This document shows positions 57,489 through 64,000 of a stretch of DNA of 64,000 nucleotides, piece by piece. This stretch comes from Arthrobacter sp. AK04 (lineage in GTDB: Bacteria > Actinomycetota > Actinomycetes > Actinomycetales > Micrococcaceae), in assembly GCF_021129155.1 (NCBI RefSeq), contig NZ_JAJOMC010000006.1:1-64000 (forward strand). Reading direction: 5' to 3'. The notes under the pieces are model-generated. The model searched no databases, was not told where the DNA came from, and saw only the letters and a list, made by a program, of their open reading frames with translations. Made by a program: the position numbers and the translations under genes. The first letter of the stretch is position 1. Each line of letters opens with the position of its first letter.

Positions 57489-57531
57489 AGAAGTCCCCGG
57501 GAACGGTCCAGTTCCCGGGGACTTCTCTCGT
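57489..57531. terminator. bidirectional intrinsic terminator
   Basis: Perfect 16-bp stem AGAAGTCCCCGGGAAC / GTTCCCGGGGACTTCT (57489-57504 with 57511-57526), 6-nt loop; on the minus strand TTTC follows. Lies between two convergent genes. Confidence 0.85.
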
Positions 57532-57550
57532 GATGGGTGAGCAGGGACCC

Positions 57551-59008
57551 TTAGGCCTTCGCATCCTCCAGGTGGCGCGGAGCGGTGTCCGTGGTGGTCC
57601 CGTCCGATGATGCGGCAACTGGCGCACCGGCGTCGGCAGCGTCGAAGCTGTCGTCAACAAACGGCGTGCCGTTGCGGGGCGCGTTGTACAGCTGCTCGTC
57701 CAGGATGCCCTGGCGCTTGGCCACGATGGTGGGGACCAGGGCCTGGCCGGCCACGTTGACCGCGGTGCGGCCCATGTCCAGGATCGGATCAATGGCTAGG
57801 AGCAGGCCGACGCCGGCCAGCGGCAGTCCCAGCGTGGACAGCGTCAGCGTGAGCATCACCACGGCGCCGGTGGTGCCGGCCGTGGCAGCGGAACCCAGCA
57901 CGGAGACCAGGGCGATCAGCAGGTACTGGGTGAAGTCCAGCTGGATGCCGAAGAACTGGGCCACGAAGATGGCTGAGATCGCAGGGTAGATCGCGGCGCA
58001 GCCGTCCATCTTGGTGGTGGCGCCCAGCGGCACAGCGAAGGATGCGTAGGCGCGGGGGACGCCCAGGCTGCGTTCGGTGACGCGCTGGGTCAGGGGCAGG
58101 GTACCCACGGAGGAGCGGGAGACGAAGGCCAGCTGGACGGCGGGCCACACGCCGGAGAAGTACTGCTTGACCGAGAGGCCGTGGGCACGGACCAGGATGG
58201 GGTACACCGCAAAGATGACCAGGGCCAGGCCCACGTAGATGGCGAAGGTGAACTTGCCCAGGGAGCCGATGGTGTCCCAGCCGTAGACGGCAACGGCGTT
58301 GCCGATGAGGCCCACGGTGCCGAGCGGTGCGATGCGGATGATCCACCACAGCACCTTCTGGATGACGGCCAGCGCAGAAGCGTTCAGGTTCAGGAAGGGT
58401 TCGGCAGCCTTGCCCACCTTGAGCGCGGCAACGCCGACGGCGATGGCGATCACGAGGATCTGGAGCACGTTGAAGCTGACGGAGGTGGTGACGGCGCCGG
58501 ATTCGGCAACGGTGGAGCTTGCGCCCAGCCCCAGGAAGTTCTTGGGGAACAGGCCCACCAGGAAGGCCCACCAGTCACCGGACTTGCCGGAGTACTTGGC
58601 TTCCTCGGAGATGCCGGTGTTGGCGCCGGGCTGCAGCAGGACGCCCAGGCCGATGCCGATCAGCACGGCGATCAGGGACGTGACGGCGAACCACAGCAGG
58701 GTGTTCCAGGCGAGCTTGGCGGCGTTGGACACCTGGCGCAGGTTCGAGATGGAGCTGACAACTGCGGTGAAGATCAGGGGCACGACGGCGGTCTGCAGCA
58801 GTGACACATAGCTGGAGCCGATGGTCTGCAGGGTGGCGCCGAGGGCGTTGGGGCTGGCTTTGGTGCTGCCGGTGTACTTGGCCAGCAGGCCGAGGCCAAG
58901 CCCCACGATGAGGGCGGCAATGATCTGGAAGCCGAACGAGCCAGCCCACTTGGGCAGCTGGAAGCCGGTCTTTCCTGCGGGGGAAGGGGTGCTTGTCTGA
59001 GTGCTCAC
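57551..59008 (-). CDS. dicarboxylate/amino-acid:cation symporter (DAACS)
   Basis: 485 aa. GltP/DctA family: SRSSVGTLPLT (serine-rich hairpin), GATTKMDGCAAIYPAISA, and GTTGAVVMLTLTLSTLGLP. Transports a C4-dicarboxylate or acidic amino acid with cations. GTG start with a leaderless promoter. Confidence 0.92.
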   Translation of the reverse strand: MSTQTSTPSPAGKTGFQLPKWAGSFGFQIIAALIVGLGLGLLAKYTGSTKASPNALGATLQTIGSSYVSLLQTAVVPLIFTAVVSSISNLRQVSNAAKLAWNTLLWFAVTSLIAVLIGIGLGVLLQPGANTGISEEAKYSGKSGDWWAFLVGLFPKNFLGLGASSTVAESGAVTTSVSFNVLQILVIAIAVGVAALKVGKAAEPFLNLNASALAVIQKVLWWIIRIAPLGTVGLIGNAVAVYGWDTIGSLGKFTFAIYVGLALVIFAVYPILVRAHGLSVKQYFSGVWPAVQLAFVSRSSVGTLPLTQRVTERSLGVPRAYASFAVPLGATTKMDGCAAIYPAISAIFVAQFFGIQLDFTQYLLIALVSVLGSAATAGTTGAVVMLTLTLSTLGLPLAGVGLLLAIDPILDMGRTAVNVAGQALVPTIVAKRQGILDEQLYNAPRNGTPFVDDSFDAADAGAPVAASSDGTTTDTAPRHLEDAKA

Positions 59009-59014
59009 CCGACT

Positions 59015-59020
59015 ACGCTA
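59015..59020 (-). promoter_or_regulatory. -10 element of a leaderless promoter
   Basis: TAGCGT on the minus strand, 6 nt before GTG 59008; no ribosome site. Confidence 0.6.
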
Positions 59021-59183
59021 GGGCCACGGCGCATATCACGACGAAAGAACATTGAGAAATATTACGCGCCCCGGGTTTCCGTTTGCGCGAATCAACCCCG
59101 GCAATTCAAGGGCGTGCAGCGATCATGTTACTTATTCCCGGCCTGGATGTGGCATATCTCTCGCGTTTGGCACGCCGACACAG

Positions 59184-59332
59184 CCGCCTTCCACGCGTGC
59201 TGCTCCTTCGTCGCTCTGACGCACGCTTTCGGAAGGCGCCCGTGGCGCCGCGCCTGGGGGAGCGGGCGACAGGCATCCGGCAGCGTGCGTCAAAGCGAGG
59301 TACGAGCAGCACGCAGAGGATGTCTGTCACCC
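59184..59332. repeat. two hairpin repeats in inverted orientation (BIME-like)
   Basis: The 32-nt segment 59196-59227 matches the reverse complement of 59282-59313 at 28 of 32 positions. Each copy is itself a hairpin: copy 2 (59264-59332) has outer arms GGGCGACAGGCATCC / GGATGTCTGTCACCC and inner GCGTGC / GCACGC; copy 1 (59184-59240) has GCCTTCC / GGAAGGC outside and the same inner stem. The 333-bp gap between the two neighbouring genes contains nothing else. Short ORFs across it are hairpin by-products. Confidence 0.75.
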
Positions 59333-59341
59333 GCGGAACCG

Positions 59342-61027
59342 TCAACTGAGCAGTGCGCGCCTTAGGGTGTCAAGGCCGACGGAGCCGATGTTGAGTGCCC
59401 TTGTGTGGAACTCCTTCAGGTCGAAGCCGGGGCGGGCCTCGAGTTCGGCGCGGATTTGTTCCCAGAGCCGCTGGCCCACCTTGTAGGAGGGTGCCTGGCC
59501 TGGCCAACCCAGGTAGCGGGTGAACTCGAAGTTGAGTTGTCCTTCGCTGATGGGCAGGTTCTCCTTCAGGAATTGATAGCCCTTGTCCGGGGTCCAGGTG
59601 CCGGAGCCCCAGTGTTCCGGGACGTCGAGTTCAAGGTGGACGCCGATGTCGAACACCACGCGGGCGGCCCGCATCCGTTGCATGTCCAGCATGCCCATGC
59701 GGTCGCCGGGGTCATTCAAGTAGCCCAGTTCCTGCATAAGCTTTTCGGCGTAGAGCGCCCAGCCTTCGCCGTGGCCGGAGGTCCAGCAGACGTTGCGCCG
59801 CCACTTGTTCAGCAGTTCCCGGCGGTAGGTGGCTGTGGCCACCTGGAGGTGGTGGCCCGGCACGCCCTCGTGGTAGACGGTGGTGGTTTCGGCCCAGGTG
59901 GTGAAGGTGTCCTCGCCGGCGGGGACGGACCACCACATGCGGCCGGGGCGGCTGAAGTCATCCGAGGGGCCGGTGTAGTAGATGCCGCCCTCGTCGGTGG
60001 GGGCAATCAGGCATTCCAGCTTCTTCATGACGTCCGGGATGTCGAAGTGGACGCCGGCGAGTTCGGCCACGGCTTTGTCCGAAAGCTCCTGCATCCACTC
60101 CCGCAGTGCCTCTTTGCCTTTCAGCTGGCGGGCGGGATCGCTGTTGAGGATCTCCTTGGCCTCGGCGATGGTGGCGCCGGCCTTGATGGTGTCTGCCACC
60201 TGCTCCTGCTGGGCGATGAGCCGGTCCAGTTCCTCCACGCCCCAGGCGTAGGTCTCCTCCAGGTCGACTGTCGCGCCAAGGAACGAACGGGAGGCAAGGG
60301 CGTAGCGGGCCCTGCCCACGGCGTCCTTCGCGGGCGCGGCGGGCAGCAGTTCGGTGCGGAGGAACTCCGCGAGCCCGGCGTAGGCTGCCCGGGCGGCGGC
60401 AGCCCCGGCGTCGAGCGCTTCCTGGATGGCGGCGGGCAGCGGCCCGGCGTCCGTGGCCGCCCCTGCCGCCAGCTTGGCAAAGAAGCCGTCCGCGGCGGCG
60501 TACTTGGTGACCTGCTCAATGACGATCTTCACCTGGCGCGCCGCGGCAACCCGGCCGGCATCCTTCGCCTGGCGCAGGGATTCGGTGTACCCGGCGATGG
60601 CTGCCGGAACATTGGAGGCGCGGCCGGCGATGTGCTGCCAGTCCTGCACGGTGGCTGTCGGCATGAGGTCGAAGATGGCGCGGATGTCCTGCGCCGGGGA
60701 AGCGATGTTGTTAAGGTCTGCGTAGTCCCAGCCGGAGGCGTGGATCAGCAGCTGCAGGCCCAGCCGTTCCTGCATGGCGTCCAGCGTGACAGCGTCAACA
60801 TCGTCCTCCGCTTCGAGGCCTTCGAGGTCAGCCAGCGCCTTCCGCGCGGCCCCGGCGAACTCCGCGATGCCCGCGGGGGAGAAGTCCTGGTACCCGGTTT
60901 CGTGTCCGGGAATGCCCAGGGTGGTGGCAAACGACGGATTGAGCCTGATCAGGGTGTCGGTGTAGTCATCTGCGACGGCGTCGATGCGGGTGTGCGGGCG
61001 GGCGGCAGGGGAGGTGTCTGTAGTCAC
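59342..61027 (-). CDS. DUF885 metal-dependent hydrolase/peptidase-like protein
   Basis: 561 aa. Zinc motif HEGVPGHH at about residues 386-393 and HGEGWALYAEKL further on, as in DUF885 (related to thermolysin-type and M32-like peptidases). Otherwise helical. Probably a peptidase of unknown substrate. GTG start, leaderless promoter at 61034-61039, 20 bp before the end of the carboxylase epsilon gene. Confidence 0.88.
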   Translation of the reverse strand: MTTDTSPAARPHTRIDAVADDYTDTLIRLNPSFATTLGIPGHETGYQDFSPAGIAEFAGAARKALADLEGLEAEDDVDAVTLDAMQERLGLQLLIHASGWDYADLNNIASPAQDIRAIFDLMPTATVQDWQHIAGRASNVPAAIAGYTESLRQAKDAGRVAAARQVKIVIEQVTKYAAADGFFAKLAAGAATDAGPLPAAIQEALDAGAAAARAAYAGLAEFLRTELLPAAPAKDAVGRARYALASRSFLGATVDLEETYAWGVEELDRLIAQQEQVADTIKAGATIAEAKEILNSDPARQLKGKEALREWMQELSDKAVAELAGVHFDIPDVMKKLECLIAPTDEGGIYYTGPSDDFSRPGRMWWSVPAGEDTFTTWAETTTVYHEGVPGHHLQVATATYRRELLNKWRRNVCWTSGHGEGWALYAEKLMQELGYLNDPGDRMGMLDMQRMRAARVVFDIGVHLELDVPEHWGSGTWTPDKGYQFLKENLPISEGQLNFEFTRYLGWPGQAPSYKVGQRLWEQIRAELEARPGFDLKEFHTRALNIGSVGLDTLRRALLS

Positions 61028-61033
61028 ACTCCG

Positions 61034-61039
61034 AGACTA
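61034..61039 (-). promoter_or_regulatory. -10 element of a leaderless promoter
   Basis: TAGTCT on the minus strand, 6 nt before GTG 61027; no ribosome site. Confidence 0.55.
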
Positions 61040-61059
61040 GCGCCTCGGGATGTGGGGAT

Positions 61060-61296
61060 TCAGCCGCGGCTCCGCTTCCACGCGCCGGGACCCGGTGTGG
61101 GGCCCAGCCTCAGCTGCTGGCGGCGGACCCAGTGCCGGACCGGCGGCTTGTCCGTCCCGGGTTGCTGGACTCCGCCAAGGGACAGTACGACGGCGGTGAG
61201 CGCCGCCAGCTCCTCGGCTGTCGGCTGCCCCTTCACCACTGAAAGAAGGGGCGCGGCGGGTGCGTTGCTTTCGTCAGCAGGCTCGGTGGGGGTCAC
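61060..61296 (-). CDS. acyl-CoA carboxylase epsilon subunit
   Basis: 78 aa. [21 protein letters not shown] is the signature of the actinobacterial AccE family, which binds the beta subunit and raises activity of the alpha-beta complex. GTG 61296 overlaps the beta-subunit stop by four bases. Confidence 0.85.
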   Translation of the reverse strand: MTPTEPADESNAPAAPLLSVVKGQPTAEELAALTAVVLSLGGVQQPGTDKPPVRHWVRRQQLRLGPTPGPGAWKRSRG

Positions 61297-62876
61297 AGCG
61301 GGATGTTCCCATGCTTCTTGGTGGGGAGGCTTGCGCGCTTGTCCCGCAGGGCGCGCAGGCCCCTGATGATCTGCAGCCGGGTTTCGGAGGGGGCGATGAC
61401 CGCGTCAACGTACCCGAGCTCCGCCGCCTGGTAGGGGTTGAGGAGCTCTTCCTCGTACTGCCGGATCACCTCGGCGCGCCGTGCCTCGACGTCGCCGCCG
61501 GCCTCCGCCACTGCCGCCAGGTCGCGGCGGTACAGGATGTTGACGGCGCCCTGGGCGCCCATGACGCCGATCTGGGCGGTGGGCCAGGCCAGGTTCAGGT
61601 CCGCACCGAGCTTCTTGGAGCCCATCACGATGTAGGCGCCGCCGTAGGCCTTCCGGGTGATCACGGTGAGTTTGGGGACAGTGGCCTCGGCATAGGCGTA
61701 CAGGAGTTTGGCGCCGCGCCGGATGATGCCCTGGAATTCCTGGTCCTTGCCGGGCAGGAATCCGGGTACATCCACCAGGGTGATGATGGGAATGTTGAAC
61801 GCGTCGCAGTGCCGGACGAACCGGGCGGCCTTTTCCGACGCCGCGATGTCCAGCGTGCCGGCGAACTGCAGGGGCTGGTTGGCAACGATGCCCACCGTGT
61901 GGCCCTCCACCCGGCCGTAGCCGATCATGACGTTCGGTGCGTACAGCGCCTGCATTTCCAGGAAGTGGCCGTCGTCCACGATCTGCTCAACCACCGTGCG
62001 CATGTCATAGGGCTGGTTGGCGGAGTCGGGGATGAGCGCGTCCAGGGCGAGGTCGTCGTCGTCAAGTTCCATTTCCTGGGTGTGCTCCAGGACGGGCGCC
62101 TCGGACAGGTTGTTGGAGGGCAGGAAGTCCAGCAGTTCGCGGACGAACTCGATGGCGTCTCCTTCGTCGGAGGCAAGGTAGGTGGACGTTCCTGTGGTGG
62201 CGTTATGCTGCCGGGCGCCGCCGAGGGTTTCCATGTCCACGTCCTCGCCGGTCACCGTTTTGATGACGTCCGGGCCGGTGATGAACATGTGGGAGGTCTT
62301 GTCCACCATCACCACGTAGTCGGTAAGGGCGGGGGAGTAGGCGGCCCCGCCGGCCGAGGGGCCCATGATGAGGGAGATCTGCGGGACGACGCCGGAGGCG
62401 TGGACGTTGTTGCGGAAGATATCCGCGAACATCGCCAGGGAGGCCACGCCTTCCTGGATGCGGGCTCCGCCGCCGTCAAGGATGCCGACGACGGGGCAGC
62501 CGTTGCGCAGCGCAAACTCCTGCACCTTGACGATCTTTTCGCCGTTGACCTGGCTGAGCGAGCCGCCGTAGACGGAGAAGTCCTGGCTGTACACGGCCAC
62601 CAGGCGGCCGTCCACGGTGCCGTAGCCAGAAACCAGGCCGTCGCCCAGGGGCTTTTTCTTCTCCATGCCGAACGCGGTGGAGCGGTGCACGGCCAGGGCG
62701 TCGAACTCCACGAAGGAGTCCTCATCCAGCAGGAGACCGATGCGCTCGCGGGCGGTGTTCTTGCCGCGCGCGTGCTGCTTTTCGATTGCTTCGGGGCCGG
62801 AGGGCTGTTCGGCACGCGCCTGGCGGTCGCGGAAATCGGCGATCTTTCCCGCTGTCGTTGTCAGATCGTGGCTCAT
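61293..62876 (-). CDS. acyl-CoA carboxylase beta subunit (carboxyltransferase)
   Basis: 527 aa, crotonase-superfamily carboxyltransferase: [45 protein letters not shown] and the [14 protein letters not shown] motif. Takes carboxybiotin from the alpha subunit to acetyl- or propionyl-CoA. ATG 62876 has GGAGAC; TTG 62879 is one codon earlier. Confidence 0.93.
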   Translation of the reverse strand: MSHDLTTTAGKIADFRDRQARAEQPSGPEAIEKQHARGKNTARERIGLLLDEDSFVEFDALAVHRSTAFGMEKKKPLGDGLVSGYGTVDGRLVAVYSQDFSVYGGSLSQVNGEKIVKVQEFALRNGCPVVGILDGGGARIQEGVASLAMFADIFRNNVHASGVVPQISLIMGPSAGGAAYSPALTDYVVMVDKTSHMFITGPDVIKTVTGEDVDMETLGGARQHNATTGTSTYLASDEGDAIEFVRELLDFLPSNNLSEAPVLEHTQEMELDDDDLALDALIPDSANQPYDMRTVVEQIVDDGHFLEMQALYAPNVMIGYGRVEGHTVGIVANQPLQFAGTLDIAASEKAARFVRHCDAFNIPIITLVDVPGFLPGKDQEFQGIIRRGAKLLYAYAEATVPKLTVITRKAYGGAYIVMGSKKLGADLNLAWPTAQIGVMGAQGAVNILYRRDLAAVAEAGGDVEARRAEVIRQYEEELLNPYQAAELGYVDAVIAPSETRLQIIRGLRALRDKRASLPTKKHGNIPL

Positions 62877-63013
62877 CAAGTGTCTCCGGCTCTGTAGCAG
62901 ATTGATTCTGTGGTGCTAAGTTTGCTGGCCGGCTGTTGTGCGGGGGTTTAAGTAGCTTCCACACAAAAGACGAACCCTGCTGGCAAGTCTAGTGACGCTT
63001 CAGGCCGCCGCAG

Positions 63014-63030
63014 CTGTAGGGAACCTACAA
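63014..63030. promoter_or_regulatory. palindromic operator upstream of acyl-CoA carboxylase beta
   Basis: CTGTAGG-GAA-CCTACAA, nearly the site at 52694-52710 (15 of 17 bases). It lies 138 bp upstream of ATG 62876 and 70 bp upstream of the divergent short-chain dehydrogenase; on the minus strand a possible -10 (TAGACT) lies 22 nt downstream. Confidence 0.6.
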
Positions 63031-63061
63031 TTTTCTGCGCCGTCACCGCCAGCAATGTCAT

Positions 63062-63093
63062 GTTACTCATCAGTAACTTAGCTGGGTTAGAGT
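63062..63093 (+). promoter_or_regulatory. leaderless promoter with palindromic operator for the SDR gene
   Basis: GTTACT-CATC-AGTAAC (63062-63077) covers the -35 position and TAGAGT (63088-63093) is the -10, 6 nt before ATG 63100; no ribosome site. Such an operator is typical for TetR-type repressors of lipid genes. Confidence 0.6.
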
Positions 63094-63099
63094 GGTGCC

Positions 63100-63987
63100 A
63101 TGACTTCGAGCAATGACGCTTTCCATGCTCCTGCGGGCCCGTACCAGGCTGCCGGCTCCCTTTCCGGGCGGACCCTCCTTGTCTCCGGCGGAAGCCGCGG
63201 AATCGGCCTGGCCATTGCCCTTCGGGCAGCCCGCGACGGCGCCAATATCGTCCTGATGGCCAAGACGGGGGAGCCGCATCCCAAGCTCGCCGGGACCGTC
63301 TATACAGCCGCCCGGGAGATTGAGGATGCCGGCGGACAGGCCCTTCCCCTGGTGGGCGATGTCCGCGACGACGGCGATGTGGCCCGCGCGGTCTCCTCTG
63401 CAGTAGAGCGCTTCGGCGGTATCGACGCCGTCATTAACAACGCATCCGCGATCGACCTTTCCAACACGGACGACGTGGACATGAAAAAGTACGACCTCAT
63501 GCAGGACATCAACGTCCGCGGCACGTTCCTGATGTCCAAACTCGCGCTGCCGGCGCTGCGGGCCTCGGATGATGCCCACATCCTCACGCTCTCGCCTCCC
63601 CTAAACCTCAGCCCGCACTGGGCCGGGAAACACCTGGCCTACACCATGGCCAAGTACGGCATGAGCCTGACCACCCTGGGGCTCGCCGAGGAGCTGAAGG
63701 CGGATGGCATCAAGGTGAATTCGCTGTGGCCGTGCACCCTGATTGATACAGCGGCGATCCGGAACATGCCCCAGGGAGAGCGCATTGCCCAGGCTGCGCG
63801 CGGCCCGGAAATCATGGCGGACGCGGCACATGCAGTGCTCACCGGCAGCAACCTGGAAAGCGGCGGCCTGCCCAGTGGAAACTTCTACACGGACGAAGCA
63901 GTGCTCACTGCCACGGGAGTCACTGATTTCCGGCCGTACAGCCTGGGGGCTCCGGAAGACCGCCTGGCGCCGGACATCTTCCTCTAG
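63100..63987 (+). CDS. short-chain dehydrogenase/reductase, HSDL2-like
   Basis: 295 aa. NAD(P) motif SGGSRGIGLAIALRAA, VINNASAIDLSN, and catalytic YTMAKYG; an unusually tailed form ending APDIFL, like HSDL2/SDR proteins that lack the SCP2 domain. The usual catalytic Ser may be in LTLSPPLN. Divergent from the carboxylase beta gene and probably in fatty-acyl or branched-acid metabolism; substrate unknown. Confidence 0.85.
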   Translation: MTSSNDAFHAPAGPYQAAGSLSGRTLLVSGGSRGIGLAIALRAARDGANIVLMAKTGEPHPKLAGTVYTAAREIEDAGGQALPLVGDVRDDGDVARAVSSAVERFGGIDAVINNASAIDLSNTDDVDMKKYDLMQDINVRGTFLMSKLALPALRASDDAHILTLSPPLNLSPHWAGKHLAYTMAKYGMSLTTLGLAEELKADGIKVNSLWPCTLIDTAAIRNMPQGERIAQAARGPEIMADAAHAVLTGSNLESGGLPSGNFYTDEAVLTATGVTDFRPYSLGAPEDRLAPDIFL

Positions 63988-64000
63988 CCCGGCCCTCCGC

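Noticed and set aside
59083..59349. Overlapping small ORFs in the symporter/DUF885 gap
   Set aside because: They run through the inverted hairpin repeats and arise from them on both strands; no ribosome sites.
59405..61366. 653-codon plus-strand frame across DUF885 and carboxylase epsilon
   Set aside because: Antisense shadow of genes with clear motifs on the other strand.
61260..62897. 545-codon plus-strand frame across carboxylase beta
   Set aside because: Antisense shadow; the minus strand encodes a complete carboxyltransferase.

Overview
The window is chromosomal DNA from a high-GC actinobacterium, most likely Arthrobacter or Pseudarthrobacter (Micrococcaceae). Supporting this are the GC-rich coding sequence, many GTG/TTG starts, an actinobacterial acyl-CoA carboxylase with a separate epsilon subunit, DUF2505 and SCO4848-type proteins, LpdA-type quinone reductase, and many apparently leaderless promoters (a TAnnnT -10 element about 6 nt before the start codon).

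Layout. 1-110 is the N-terminal end of argininosuccinate lyase (minus strand), followed by a nearly pure G/C stretch (111-206) that looks like sequencing or assembly noise. 255-2053 is sufS-sufU (Fe-S cluster assembly). 2574-16855 is an accessory surface-polymer locus: a TagD-like cytidylyltransferase, a WecG/TagA glycosyltransferase, a flippase, a Wzz-like protein and a Wzy-like polymerase in one overlapping operon, then a 1114-aa secreted multidomain protein, a GDPD lipoprotein, a GT4 glycosyltransferase, a beta-helix lipoprotein and a CDP-alcohol phosphatidyltransferase. 17023-24428 is mostly housekeeping (DUF2505, SDR-DUF2867, mfd, YdjM-like).

24479-36137 holds deoC, a nitrite-assimilation block (degenerate FAD protein, HemD fused to a winged helix, CobA, NirB, and divergent NirD), a phosphohexomutase, purine nucleoside phosphorylase and lpdA. 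42484-47730 adds the nitrate side: reductase electron-transfer subunit, nitrate reductase and a NarK-type transporter. Together they form a complete path from nitrate uptake to ammonium plus siroheme methylation. The nirB and narK promoters share a GlnR-like box at identical spacing to the -10.

36187-39780 is the most unusual part. A leaderless promoter drives an Lgt-like membrane enzyme with substituted active-site residues, three paralogous three-helix membrane proteins (one made by a visible tandem duplication that left a fused 64-codon ORF), and a Cys-rich radical SAM enzyme resembling the MJ0619/tetraether-synthase group. It may be a membrane-lipid or lipoprotein modification system.

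48007-63987 carries an MHS-family transporter, a glutamine amidotransferase, biotin-dependent acyl-CoA carboxylase alpha (50788-52602) and, about 9 kb away, beta and epsilon subunits. Both carboxylase promoters carry nearly the same 17-bp palindrome. Between them lie maf, an MMPL exporter with its TetR regulator, a small secreted protein, a dicarboxylate/amino-acid symporter, a pair of inverted hairpin repeats and a DUF885 hydrolase. A short-chain dehydrogenase ends the window. No tRNA, rRNA, CRISPR array, insertion sequence or phage gene was seen.
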